Below are positions 35,500 to 46,735 of a stretch of 64,000 bases of DNA, one piece after another (the stretch's first letter is position 1; each line of letters starts with the position of its first letter). Source of the stretch: Mixophyes australis (Eukaryota; Chordata; Amphibia; Anura; Limnodynastidae); NCBI GenBank assembly GCA_036250195.1, contig JAVHZZ010000006.1:166676424-166740423 (forward strand). The letters are read 5' to 3'. A program made the position numbers and the translations under genes. The notes beneath the pieces were generated by a model. That model worked only from the letters and a program-made list of their open reading frames with translations. It was not told the DNA's origin and did not search any database.

Positions 35500-36150
35500 A
35501 CTACGTTGTTTTTGCCTGCTACGTGAAGGGCTGAGAAAGATCTCAGATTCACCTCTGCTCACTCCATTAGCGCGGTTATTTCTGCCACCATGGCTCTGCT
35601 CTTGGTACCACCTTGCTTCTTTATGAACGCAACCACAGTCCTGTTGTCGGAGAAGACTTGTAGATGCTTGGCTTGTAGATAGGGCTGGAAGTACTGAACC
35701 GCACACCAGACTGCTCTCATCTCCAAGATGTTACCCTGAAGAATTCTCTCCGTCACGCCAATTGCCCTGCTTGACCATAGCTTGCATATGAGCACCCCAA
35801 CCTAGTTTACTAGCGTCAGTGGTAAGGACATACCAGTCTGGTACCAAGAGTCACACCTTGTTTCCTCAGGCCTGGGCGCTGCCACCAACGTAAGGACTGC
35901 CTCGCTGACCTTGAAAGATTGACTTTGGAGTCTAGAGACCCCACTGTATTTTCTATATTGACTAACGAACTGTGTCGTTGCAGAAACTATCACCTGAGAT
36001 GTAACTTCCAAGGCTGCTTCTTCTGACTTTGCTGAAATTAGAATATCGTCCAGATACGGCCACAAGGTCACTCCTCTTTCCCTGAGTGCCGCTATGAGAA
36101 CTATAAGGACCTTGGTGAATGTTCTTAGAGATGTGGAAAGGCCAACCGGA
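35500..36150 (-). pseudogene. DIRS reverse transcriptase C-terminal part and RNase H, frame-broken
   Basis: 36071-35802 carries the catalytic WPYLDDILISAKSEEA box (YLDD variant of the RT YxDD motif). The RNase H part follows. Its first aspartate motif, TDASKLGWGAHM, is in a different frame at about 35823-35785, while the second motif, FSDNRTVVAFIKKQGG, is back in the RT frame at about 35660-35610. So at least two compensating frame changes flank the first motif. In-frame stops also occur at 36153 and about 35560. Confidence 0.85.
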
Positions 36151-36152
36151 AG

Positions 36153-37094
36153 TCACATGAAATGAAAGTGCCGCCCTAGAATGCATAATCTGAGAAATTG
36201 TTGGTGATGAGGTGTGACTGGAATATGGAAATATGCATCTTTTAAGTCTATTGCCGACAGAAAATCTCCTGTTTCTACCGCTTTGAGAATTGCGTTGACA
36301 GATTCCATCCGGAAATATCTTGCTCGCACATAGCAGTTGAGAGCCCTTAAATCTAGCATTGTCCTGAAGGCACCTGATGGTTTCTGGACGAGGAGTAGTC
36401 TGGAATGGAACCCCATGTTTTTCTGAATTGATGGTACGGATACGATAGCCTTTGTTTTCACCAGGCCTCTTAGCCTTTCCTCCAGCGCTTGCTGTTCTAA
36501 GGGAGACGAGGGGCTCCTTGACTGAATACATTTGTTTCCCACTGGGTATGTATGGAGTTCTATGGCATAGCCCCCGGTGACTATCTCCTGGACCCATTTG
36601 TCTTGTGTGGTCTGAATCCAAACTTTTGCAAAGCGTGATATCCTGCCGCCCACTGGAGTTAGTGGAGACTGGATCTGTAGATAGTCATTGGGATCCTGCT
36701 GTCCTCGTCTCCCCCTTTTTGGTCTGAAGGGCCGAAAGGACTGTCTTGCCATATTATCTTGGTTGCTAGAGTATTGTCTCCCAGGCCTATAGGTACGGGC
36801 CTCCCTGAACTGTTGTTTTGGAGAATAAGAGCGAAAACGTCTCACCTTTCTGTCCTGTGGTAGGCGATTGGCATTGCCACTTGCTAACCTCTGCATTAGA
36901 TTATCCAGCTTTTCACCAAACAAAAAACTGCCTTCATATGGAAGCGTTGTCAGACAGCTCTTGGATTGATGACATGCCACCCACGGATGAAGCCAGAGCG
37001 CCCTTCTTGCTACAACCGCCATGGTCATGCTCCTGGAAGAGAAAACAATCGCATCCAACGAAGCTTCACACAGGAAATCAATGCTTTTCTGCAT
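36153..37094 (-). pseudogene. DIRS gag C-terminus and reverse transcriptase N-terminal domain
   Basis: A 313-codon open frame. Residues ~1-130 are basic and Arg/Gln-rich, as at the end of a DIRS gag. Residues ~200-313 hold RT blocks: FHSRLLLVQKPSGAFRTMLD, LRALNCYV and SAIDLKDAYFHIPVTP (the first catalytic Asp). It ends at a TGA within the HFHFM segment; in the family the frame continues straight to the YLDD box, which here lies downstream in the same frame. Confidence 0.88.
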
Positions 37095-37139
37095 AACCTC
37101 TAAAGATGTCTGTAGAGTACTGGCCCACAGCCTCAGGGC

Positions 37140-37911
37140 TCAAGCTACCGAAGCCATGGCTATCCCAGACTTTAGAGTTACGTCTGAGGAGATGTGTAAT
37201 TTCCTGAAGGAAGTTTCCATTCTCCTATCCATACCATCTTTTAATGGACCCCCATCATCCCACGGGAGTGTGGTCTTTGACGATAAGCCAGCTATGGCCG
37301 AATCCACTTTAGGTACAGAACACCATTTCAGCACATCTTCATCATGAAAAGAATAGATACGATTTAGTCTCCCCATATTAGGAAGACTCTTGTCTAAGGC
37401 CTGACATTCTTTAGCAATCAAGTCTTTATCCACTTTGTGCGTATGGCACACTCTAGTCTTCACTTGGTGCTCTGAAAACAGTGCATCCTGTGGTTTAACT
37501 GGTACAGTTGGCTCCTCAATACCTAAAGACTTGTTAATATGCTTAAGTATAATATTCACAGTATCCAAATTAAACATCCTGGGATCCTCTTTCATCCTCA
37601 CTATCTGACTCCGAATCCCATTCCTGAGCAAAACTAAATGTTTTAGAGGACGGCCCTGGCCTTAATTTCTCCATATCTTCTGCTATAGGGTTACTTATCG
37701 TTCTCTGTTCTGGGGCCTGATACTCCTGCATTGCTTTAACCATCCACGAAAAGAACTGCTTAAATTGTTCAGGGGACCCAGGCTCCTCTACTGTTTCTGG
37801 GGTGCATGACACACATAACGGATCAGTACAATCTTCCGGTAAACTAACATCACAAGCTGCACATACACGATTCTTCAATTTATATTTTCTTTTTCCCTTC
37901 ACAAGCTCCAC
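37140..37911 (-). pseudogene. DIRS gag-like ORF, frameshifted
   Basis: 37911-37570 begins MELVKGKRKYKLKNRVCAAC with a CxxC...CxxC-like cysteine pattern (CAAC, CVSC). 37631-37140 continues in another frame with the conserved RVCHTHKVDKDLI and LPWDDGGPLKDGMDRRMETS segments. The switch falls near 37585. A TGA at about 37140 separates it from the frame that continues into RT. Confidence 0.75.
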
Positions 37912-38410
37912 AGATGTACTGTAAACGATAGAACAAAGGACCTAAGTAAGCGATCTAAGAGTAACAAAAAAAAAAACCTTTTTAAGGGCTTACCTTGGGG
38001 TGGGCTCCTGGTCCATAGTGCACTATCCAGGTAGCTGCTAGGTCCTGCAGCATCAAACACTAAGCCAATACTGAGCCTCATAAGTAGGCTGCAGCTGCTC
38101 AACAGTGCCTGCTTTTGACTTAAACCAGGTGAGTCTTTAGTAGATTAGTTTACTACCTCACCTGTTTCCATCCTGACAGGTGAGGTAAAGGTGGAATAGT
38201 GCACTGCGCATGCGCGCTCGTCTCCACGTGCTCGCTTCCGTCACATTTCCAAGTGTGCACGCCCATCGGCAGACTTGTCCGGCACTTGTCCCACTGGAGC
38301 TGTCATCCCAACAGCCAGCTCAGTGGAAAGCCAGAAAAATCTCCAGGTAAGCCCTCTAGAATAAAATAAAACAAAAACCACTCACTACACTACCTGTCCT
38401 ATACACTGCT

Positions 38411-38487
38411 GAGACAAAATTCTTCCTGTCTACACTAGCTGATTAGGGATTAACCCATTGTAAGGGTTCTATGGAGTAGGGAAATTA
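38411..38487. repeat. DIRS right inverted terminal repeat
   Basis: gagacaaaattcttcctgtc followed by tacactagctgattagggat and taacccattgtaagggtt mirrors 33733-33797. The outer end, atggagtagggaaa, matches the complement of the internal region at 33962-33976. Confidence 0.9.
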
Positions 38488-38604
38488 AATACCAATGTAT
38501 TTAGTAAAAGTTAAGGGAGGGCTTGTACAAGCCAATGAATTCACATTATCTGAAGAAAAAGAAAACAAACAAACCTAACTTTAATTTTCAGATTACAAAT
38601 AATG

Positions 38605-39699
38605 GATATGGAGCAAGGCTGTCTTGTGCTGTGCAGCCAGGACATCATGTTGCCATGGAAAAACAAGGTGAAACAAAGGTCAGCCCCTGCAGTGACAGAG
38701 CTGGCAGGAGAGACAGAAAGGAAAGAGAAAGAAAGACAGTGATAGGTGCTGGGAGCTAGAATTGTGTGTGGCAGCAGCAGGGAAAGTAGAGAGCTCTTAG
38801 AGGAGAGCATGCTGGAAAGACAGTGTGTACAAGCAGACATAGAAACACCAGAGCTATCACAGAAGCTGCTGTGTGTAGTATTGCACAGCAAAATCTTGGA
38901 GTCGGATCCCTGTAGCCTAAGGAAGATTACACAGCAAAGCTAGCCTATGTGGAGAGGGAGACTACTGCTATTAGCAGATTGCATGTTAGCAGAGGGACAG
39001 CTAGCAAGATCAGACCTAAAAGCAGTCCTTCATCCGTTTCGAGAAGGAGAAAGATCAGTAAATCACAGCAAACACTGTGACACCATTATTGCTGCATAAA
39101 GAAAAGAACACTATACCTCTTAATTTCACAAGTTAGATCTCCTGACATTAAACTGTACATATATCAGAGACTGTTACCTATCAGAGATGTAGAGACATTC
39201 TAAGTAACAGATACCCAAGTTAAGTAGCCTGAGTTACCCATGTTTCTACAAGTGCATCAACATTAACGTGTTAATATTACAAACTAATAGTGCCAGGACT
39301 GTGAATATTGCGTTAAATCATTTTTATTTATATTTTCACATTGTGTGTCAATGCAGTGTGGAGAGTTGTGGACATCTTGTTTTTTCTGTCATTACTGTTC
39401 ACTGTACTGTTGCCATTGATTATTATTTTCCCCATTGTCCCACTTACCCAGTCCAGAATGTTCCCCTCTGTAAAGCTGCCTTACCCATTTACTTACATCA
39501 AAATAAACACCCATTTGATTGTTTATAACTGCAGTGTGTGGTTGGGAAGAAGGGGCTTCCTGAATCAATCCCCTGGTGGATCCAGTCACAGTCCGCATAC
39601 CCCCATACTGTGTAGAAGACTCGGGTGGAGGCACTGAAGCAAAGAGAGACAACATTTCACCACCCTTTCAGAGTACTAGGGAAAGGGGTGCTACAGATA
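38605..39699 (+). mobile_element. Probable solo LTR (~1.09 kb)
   Basis: 38609-39695 starts TGGAGCAAGG and ends GGGTGCTACA, giving TG...CA termini and a short imperfect inverted repeat (TGGAGCAA / TGTAGCAC). It is flanked by GATA on both sides (38605-38608, 39696-39699), a 4-bp duplication as made by Gypsy/ERV-type integrases. An AATAAA at 39502-39507 about 190 bp before the end would fit an R-U5 boundary and plus orientation. No internal region or second LTR is present nearby. It was identified by structure only; the family is unknown. Confidence 0.6.
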
Positions 39700-40571
39700 T
39701 ATACTACTAAACATTATATATATGAGAAAGTACTGCGCTAGCCTGCTAAATAGGATGAAAGTATGTGTATATGTTTGGCTGTTGTGATGGAAATATATTA
39801 TAAACACTTGTACTAGCAATTACATTTTGTTAGGCCATCTTAGATATATCTATTTATAAGAACAAACACTATGGGTAAGATCTAATTGGCCACAATGTGC
39901 TGCAAGACACCACAACGATGTCCAGCTGTGCACATTGCCAGCCATTACAGTGCAAAACCGTTTTTCCTTGCCTCTCTATGGAGTGCGAAAAAAAATGAGC
40001 AGAGATTACATCCTCAACATCTGCTCAATGTGTCTCTGTGAATGGTTCCGGAGACACATTGTACTGAATTGAATGTCTCCTTTAGTGACAGTAACTGTCA
40101 TAGGCTGAGTCAATGACATTAGTGCTGGTGCCTAAAATGTAGGTAAATACTATAAACGAACAATACTGATGTTATATATAATTAACTGAGGGGAAAGGTT
40201 AATATGGTAACCCCCACAATGAATTCATTCCTACCCTTTCTTCTAGGACCGCACATCTCCAATGAAGTAAAATAAACTTTGCAGTGGAAATGTATTTACT
40301 TTCTGATTACAGCACAGTGAAATTTGAACGTGAAGACAACTGCAGTTCACAACAATAAAATGGTAAAAACTGAAGCTGGTGTGAAGAACTACCTACACAA
40401 ACCTTTTCCTTATAATAGACCTGTTCTTAGGTCCTATGACATTATTATTTTGCTTTGCTACGGAATACTTTTTTTCAGAGAAAGCTTTTTTGTTTCTTAT
40501 ACAGTGCGAAAGCACACTGTAGTAAAGCAAAAAAAAAAATGATAAAAACAACTTCACTTAAATTGCCCTTG

Positions 40572-40921
40572 GTGCCCACACACAGCGGAGGCAGCCATAT
40601 TGTGTATTGAACAAAAATTCAGGAGAATGCAGCCTCAGTGATGTCAATAGTTCCAAGTGAATTGATGGATTGCATTCTCTAAAACAGTGTTTTTAAAATC
40701 TGGCTCTCAGGACCCCTAACAGTGCATGTTTTCTATATCTCCTTGCAAGTGTATTCATTACTGGCTGACACATTGTAACAAATCCACAGGTGGTATAATT
40801 ATTTCCCTTGTCACCTGGAAAACATGCACTGTTAGGGGTCCTGAGGACAGGGTTTGAAAATCACTGCTCTAAAATATTGGTTCAGCCTGCAAAATAGCTG
40901 CCTCCACTGGAGGTGACTTAC
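40572..40921. mobile_element. 'cacagtggaggcag' MITE, interrupted by a hAT-like MITE
   Basis: The left end, CACACACAGCGGAGGCAGCC, and right end, AGCTGCCTCCACTGGAGG, are terminal inverted repeats of the family also seen at 23.94 kb. The two halves join across the inserted element at 40685-40866, restoring ...gcattctctaaaatattggttcagcc..., the counterpart of the 23.94-kb interior. Confidence 0.8.
40677..40874. mobile_element. hAT-like MITE with perfect 8-bp target-site duplication
   Basis: The 182-bp element 40685-40866 starts CAGTGTTTTTAAAATCTGGC and ends with the complement, gggtttgaaaatcactg; both ends carry ggacccctaacagtgcatgt or its complement. CTCTAAAA flanks both sides (40677-40684, 40867-40874). 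CAGTG termini and 8-bp duplications are established hAT features. No transposase. Confidence 0.92.
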
Positions 40922-41730
40922 ACAGTGCAAAAACACTTCTGGACACCCGATCTGCTTTGATTTGTGCAAGTGCGCCTAGATTTCACCTTATGCGCATAGA
41001 TTTGCAGAGCAAGATGGCAGCTTTTGTGGAGGAGCAGAAGTTTGCACAGGCAGAAGGGGGAGTTAGGCAAAGCTATAGTGTTTCTTGCAGAGTATGGAAG
41101 AGGTCACATTTTTAAGAGTGTATGGCCGTTTCATATCCTTAAATGGACTTGAATTTTTTGTGCACCAGCTCATAGGTGGTGTTCCTTCAATTTCATCCAT
41201 TATTTCAATGGGAGAATCAAGCAGTGTATTAACGAGCTTCACAAAGTTTCCCAATGTAATGAAGGCAGTTTCGATGTTGCCTCGGTCTCATGATTAATTT
41301 AAACCACAGATGAGGCTGAACTAAGCTGTACTACAGGAGAATATGGAAGTTTATTTAACGAAAGGTTGTTCTAAAGTGGTAGGAGGTTAGACGTTAATAT
41401 GAAGTGTATAACTTGCACAGTGCACCTCTAAATATTATTCAGCCCCCTCACCCAGTGGATCTCATACCGAGGTTGCAGAACATCTTTAGAGATCTTAAAG
41501 TAGCTGTATGTAGGCAAGAAATACACTTTAAAGCCAACATTAAGCCCTTTGACTCCACAGGAGGTTTCTGTCCTCGCTGAGCTCACATAATACTGATAAT
41601 GACCATTTACGAGGGGATCATTTACCTAGTTTTTAAATTTGTATGTAGATTATGGGAACTCAAATTTAAAAAGCATTACAGACGCATGCTGAATGCAAAA
41701 ATAATTTCCAATTTATCACTTACATATATA

Positions 41731-41933
41731 GGGGCAGATTCAATTCTAAAAAACATTGCCACTTGGTGTCTTGGAACTGCCGCAATTTTTTTTTTTAGTG
41801 AAAGTACTGCTCACTTTTGCTCGTGCCCCATAGAGGTGCGAGCAAAAGTAAGCATTACTTTTTGCCATATAAAGCGGTAATAAAGCACAGCCGCGATATT
41901 CTCAGGAACATCGCAGGCAGTTGAATCTGCCCC
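41731..41933. mobile_element. MITE with ggggcagattcaa termini
   Basis: GGGGCAGATTCAA at left and TTGAATCTGCCCC at right are perfect 13-bp terminal inverted repeats of a 203-bp element. An internal palindrome (cttttgctcg ... cgagcaaaag) sits near the middle. Confidence 0.8.
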
Positions 41934-42151
41934 ATACATAGATGCCTTTATTAAGTCTAATTGTACTTTAAACTAATTGCCTAAACATCAATAGTTGATA
42001 TATGAACTGACTAACATTCACTATATTTTTTTTCAGGAATAAACCATACACTTATTTTGCTATGTAGCCATGCCCAGGAACAGTCACACCCTTTTTGCTA
42101 ATATCTGGTCAGGGATGTCTTGTGAAAAACAGAACACGTTGGGTGCATGTA

Positions 42152-43440
42152 CAGTCGTGGCCAAAAAATAATGACACCCTTCCACTTTTTTCAAACAACT
42201 CACAATTTCCTCTAAACATTAGTTAAAATTAACAACAGTATTTGGTCTCCACAATTCTCTCTTTTAATATACATAACCGTTGTTTTTATTCTGAATTTAA
42301 TACTGTATATCCTTATAAATTATACAATTAAAACAAATGGCACATACAAAATTATTGACACCCCAGATGTAATATTTGGTGAAAATAAATAACTGCAATC
42401 AACCACTTCCTATAGCCATGGACGAGCTTCCTCCACTTCTCTACTGGCAATTAAGTTCACAAACTGCTCGAGTTCTCTCGGATTTGAAGGTGCCTTCTCC
42501 TAAATGCCACTATCAGATTTCACTTACATCTGGACTCATTCAGAACAGTCCAGCGTCCCATTCTGGTTGCTTTTTGAAGTGTATTTGGGGCTCTTGACCT
42601 GATGAAAGACCAATGACCAATTGACGGAGACATAGCTTTCTGGGTTCAACATTGCGCTCCAAAACAGCCTGGTAATCTCCAGATTTCATGATGTCGGTCA
42701 TACTTTCAAGGCATCCAGTGCCAGTTGCAGCACAGCAGAAGCAAATAAATTTCTCCATGTTTGAGTGTAGGGAAGGTGTCTTTTTCATTTTGCCTACTGT
42801 AAACACAGGGATTATGTGTTTTATCATAAATCTGTAATTTTGTTGCAGCAGTCCATAGGACATTTCCCAGAAGGGATTTAGTTTGTTCTGGTAACGCCAG
42901 TCAAACGTTCTTATGTCTCTCAATCACCAGTAGGGCCCTCCTTTGCCTCCAACCATAAAATCCCCTTTCATTGAGTTGGTGACTGATGGTATTAATTGAA
43001 ACTGCCGTACCTTCTATCTTAAGGTCAACTTGAACCTTTGGCATTTGATCGAGGTTCTTTCTCCAACATTTGCGCAATCCAGTGCTGCAATCTTCAAACA
43101 AGATTTCCAGGGAGGTTGGCTATAGTGTCATGGGCCTTATACTTCCGAATAACATTACGGTGGAAATGGATTTGTAGCCTTGCTTGGCTGCAATCTTCTG
43201 TCTGACCGTCTCTGACAATTCTCTGGCTTTCTTTTCCACGCTCATTGCAGTGCACACAGTGGCTCAAAACAGGAGATGGATTCCTTTTCTCTATTCAAGC
43301 TCGTTTTAATGAGTGATTTTTATATTGCAGGCACCTGCTACCCACCGAAATCTCAGTTCCAAAGGGATAAGAATAATTTTCTTGAAATCTAATTATCTTT
43401 AACTACTTCTTGAAGGTGCCAATAATGTTGCCATGCCCAT
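42152..43440 (-). mobile_element. Tc1-like DNA transposon, decayed
   Basis: The left end, at a TA dinucleotide (42150-42151), reads CAGTCGTGGCCAAAAAATAA, the classic Tc1-family terminus. The right end reads ggtgccaataatgttgccat, its diverged counterpart. The length of about 1.29 kb is normal for Tc1. The minus strand encodes transposase remnants, listed separately. Confidence 0.88.
42540..43101 (-). pseudogene. Tc1-like transposase remnant
   Basis: Minus-strand frames 43101-42901 and 42923-42540 overlap in different registers. The first has VQVDLKIEGTAVSINTISHQ then LNERGFYGWRQRRALL, the second helix-turn-helix/linker part of Tc1 transposase. The second has CCAATGTGCLESM then DIMKSGDYQAVLERNV from the DDE catalytic domain. 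Frame changes and loss of the N-terminus make it inactive. Confidence 0.85.
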
Positions 43441-43444
43441 TTAA

Positions 43445-45540
43445 GGATCTCTGTATGTATTAAGTTCCGACTTAGTATATTGTTCTGCTTTTTGTGTTTT
43501 ATTCCCATGCATGCCAAAAAAATACATTTGTTGACTTTCACTCACCAATAGACTTTATGAGTAATTTCTGCTGGCAGTTTTATGCCCCAATATATAAATG
43601 TCCATAAACTCTGAAATCATATAACATATCCTGATATTGCAATGTGTGATAGCTGCAAACATCCAAGAACTCCAGTGATGATACTATAGAATTAGAGGGG
43701 ATTGTTATGAGGCCTGGTACTGCATGTGCACTCATTAAGTTGCAGAGAAGCCAGAAGTAATCCAGACAATCTGGTCAAGTGGCCTAAAGGCCGCATCCTG
43801 TAGATTTCACCACCTATGCAAGTTACCCCCATGTCGAGTGGCAGGGTAGGTCTCAGTGTGGCCAGTTTAAAACTGACCTGACTATACATCTCCACAAGGC
43901 GTTTCAGTCGCTAAAGAAGCTCTATATGATAATAGATCTGGCTGTATGGTTCCATTGGTCGATGTGGCTATATCCAGAATTATAAATAATGAATGTTGAT
44001 GTCTCAAATCTGTTTACAGTATACTTGTTGTGTAGGTACAGTGGGAGGAACCATTTTATTAACTGAACCAATATTCAGAGAATGGAAAGCAGCCCTTTTA
44101 TGGGTTTAAATAAATGAAATGGTTCTAAATTGGTCTCATAATACGCCACACTAATTGCTTGCAGTTGTACATTTCATACAACTGTAAAAACTGACCTTGT
44201 GCCAGTGAAACATTGTGGACTTTAACATGATTTTGATGGATGTCTACCTATTACTCTTTCCCCTGGCAAATCTTTCAGTGAGGGAGACTAAGTTGATGTG
44301 AGAGTCTCTAAGTTGCAATGTATTTGCATTTCAGCACTCCAGCACATTTTTGAGGAGAGATTCACCCGATTTCTGAGTCAGGGCCTTTCCTCCACGTACC
44401 TGATGATAGAGGAAAGAGGTGCAGGGGGGGTTGTGCTGTGAACAAGCAAGCTGAGAAAAGGAGTATTCCAATACCTCTCTGCAACAACGACATGGCCTGT
44501 TATAGGTCATCACTTAGCAAACTGTAAATCATTAATAGCAGCTGGAAGAAAGGGGGAAAGAAAAAAGATAAACAACCATGTATCTTCTTATAGCAAACCA
44601 GAGTGATATATGTTAAAAAATAATTTTCTGGGATAGCAAACTTAATATGAAGCTGGTACTGATATCTTTGTCTGCAGCCCAGTGTACTTTCTCCCATTCA
44701 CACCAATGTAAAAGTTTCCACCTATCAATGTATATTCAGTTGTATGAAATGGGATGTGGTGTTAATATTTCCTGAGTGAGGCATTTTACCATTGCACGTA
44801 TCACATTATAAGCTCTACAATGTCCAGGTAATTAACAGAGATGAAATAAAAACTGCTTTAACTAATTTGTCATAACACTGCTCTATAATGTTCCATACAT
44901 CTATAGCTATAAGTGGCACAACTGCACCTACCTGGTGTAATCAAGAAAAAAAAAGCAACCGCTGCCAGATACTCTAATGTGGTAGATAGAATTCTAACAA
45001 AATGAAACAGTGCAAACTATCTTAAAAACAGTAAAAAGTAGAACATCTGTTAGTATGATGCTGTAACTTTTTCAAAAACAATCCCTTGTTAAATAAAGCA
45101 AGAAGACCCGTATCAAACCAAAAAAATACACTGCCGAACATTTATCAAAGGATGGTAACATAAAATTGGAGTTAAAAATGAAAGCTATTTTGACAATAGT
45201 GACTACAGAGCTTTCACATCACTGCACCTTTTCAGTTCATCTTTACTCCACATTCACAAATACCCTCTATCATTTTCAATAGAAGAGTCATTTTTTAATA
45301 TAATGTCTGGTACAAACATTACTGCCTATATCAGAAACAGCCTGTGCCACTCCAGCTGTTGTGGATCTGACTGGCAGGGCAGCCGGGGCACCCTAAGTTG
45401 CCTAACACTGGTCTACATATACCATTCCTAGGCAGAGCTGGAAGAGCATGCTGGGACTTATGGTTCCACAAGAGCTGGCGCATCATAGGTTTTACAGTTC
45501 TAGTATACGTACAAAATGACTAGGCCTTTGTACTAATGGT
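43445..45540. other. Intergenic, no recognised feature
   Basis: Unique-looking or decayed sequence. A 'gcatgctgggacttatggtt' word near 45450 is common in amphibian and other vertebrate repeats. No ORF with recognisable homology was seen. Confidence 0.5.
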
Positions 45541-45541
45541 G

Positions 45542-45547
45542 TTTATT
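45542..45547 (-). terminator. PKIG: Candidate PKIG polyadenylation signal (AATAAA on minus strand)
   Basis: TTTATT on the plus strand reads AATAAA on the minus strand, about 770 nt past the PKIG stop. It is one of several possible sites. A poly-A run on the plus strand (about 45729-45753) would be an internal poly-U in such a 3'UTR. Confidence 0.3.
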
Positions 45548-45721
45548 AGATTATTAATTCACACAAAATCTATTTTTTTGGGCCAGTTAAGTATATAATT
45601 TCCTAATCAAAGAAAAAAAGTTAAATAAAAAAAAGACACACCATTATTAACTCTCCAGTCTATGTAGAATTTAAATGTCAATTCCACATAGAATATAGCA
45701 CTTAAAAACGTGGACTCTCTT

Positions 45722-45728
<7 letters not shown>

Positions 45729-45752
<24 letters not shown>

Positions 45753-45753
45753 G
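45729..45753. repeat. Poly-A tract
   Basis: Uninterrupted run of A between the genes, within the likely PKIG 3'UTR or just beyond it. Confidence 0.9.
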
Positions 45754-46314
45754 ATTGGCAGTTTGAAGTATACACAAGTCAGAAATACCCCACTTGAGTA
45801 CAGAGAAGTTTTTGGTCCACACAAGTTACATAAGGCAGTGCTTAACGTCAGCTTGAAACGTCACATCGTATCTATTCTAAAAATTTCCATTGCCATGTGA
45901 CTGATGTTACCAAGGACAAAACTGCTTTCAGATATACAAAGCACTTTCTGAACATGGACAATAAATAATCGTATACTTTTACAAAATTGAAAGGAAGAGT
46001 GTGTAGTACCATCCACAAAATATTATGTCAATGAAATATTGCATATAATTTTTTTCTATCAAAGGAAAAAAAATGCTAAGGCAAGTTTAGGTCAGGTGGT
46101 TTTTCAAAAAAATGCTTTGAATAAGTTTAGCCACCAGGTGGCATATTGAGTCCTGCATCGTGTTTCCATTCGTAGGCATCTACGTGACCTGGATTTTTCA
46201 CACCCAGTGTACTTCAGCCAGAAGCTCCATATGAACAGTTTGGTAGTTGTATTCAATAGTCTCTTTCTGTAAAAAAAAGTCAATCAATATGGATGTCTGC
46301 AAGACACATGAAAT

Positions 46315-46394
46315 TCACGACGGTGAGCTGCCATCTTGTGCTTCGGGCCTCTGTACTTGTCCGCTGTCTGAGGATGTTCCTCCTGCTTGACCCT
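46315..46394 (-). CDS. PKIG: PKIG last coding exon
   Basis: 80 coding nt from the ATTCCAG acceptor to the TGA at 46317-46315. The 3'UTR continues toward lower coordinates. Confidence 0.94.
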
Positions 46395-46735
46395 CTGGAA
46401 TGACAAAACAAATATTTTAACACAATGCTTAAATTTGTCTAAAGCTTGAATATTCACAATTGTTAGATTAATAGCGAATATAGGATTGCTCTACATCATG
46501 CTACAAGATAGACTGGAAGCTGTAATTTAAAAGTGAGATTAGTGTGACAACAGACTTAGAGAAAAACGCAACAACAGATATACTAACCCGCTCCTTGAAT
46601 GGACAAGTCTCCCATGTTTTCTGAGAGATCTTTCACGCCAGTTGTGCTACATTCTCCTGTAATGTCAGGTACTGCATTCCGTCTGCCAGTCCTATCACAT
46701 GATATGAATTCAGTATATGCAGACTCCACGTCCAT
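46315..46735 (-). CDS. PKIG: cAMP-dependent protein kinase inhibitor gamma (two coding exons)
   Basis: Joining 46735-46588 and 46394-46315 on the minus strand gives a 75-residue protein, against 76 in human. It inhibits the PKA catalytic subunit as a pseudosubstrate and helps export it from the nucleus. Exon A encodes MDVESAYTEFISCDRTGRRN then AVPDI; RTGRRNA (residues 15-21) is the pseudosubstrate, with Ala in place of the phospho-acceptor. A leucine-patterned VKDLSENMGDLSI (residues 34-46) corresponds to the nuclear export signal. Exon B encodes EGQAGGTSSDSGQVQRPEAQ and ends DGSSPS, matching the gamma-type tail. The splice is GCGG|GTTAGT to TTCCAG, phase 1, with an intron of only 193 bp. The ATG follows a 30-nt leader in an exon whose acceptor (TGACTTCAG after a T-rich tract) is at 46766. 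The gene converges with ADA. Confidence 0.96.

Larger units (their letters stand above)
33690..38487 (-). mobile_element. DIRS-type tyrosine-recombinase retrotransposon, decayed
   Basis: A 4.8-kb element read on the minus strand. It starts with an inverted terminal repeat at right (about 38414-38487) and a CpG-rich leader. Next come a gag-like region (37.9-36.7 kb), reverse transcriptase (36.6-35.95 kb), RNase H (35.8-35.5 kb), a linker region, and a tyrosine recombinase (about 35.17-33.93 kb). It ends with an internal complementary region (about 33904-33992) and the left inverted terminal repeat (33690-33797). This gene order and end structure are diagnostic of the DIRS order, which lacks an integrase and inserts by tyrosine recombinase, so no target-site duplication is expected. 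The coding regions carry several stops and frame changes, so it is not autonomous. No solo LTR or DDE integrase is present. Confidence 0.93.

Noticed and set aside
35962..36621. 219-codon minus-strand open frame
   Set aside because: It overlaps the DIRS reverse transcriptase in another frame and has low-complexity, non-homologous sequence; it is a shadow.
37899..38102. 67-codon minus-strand frame upstream of DIRS gag
   Set aside because: It is leader sequence of the element with a poly-T derived Phe/Leu run; no domain.
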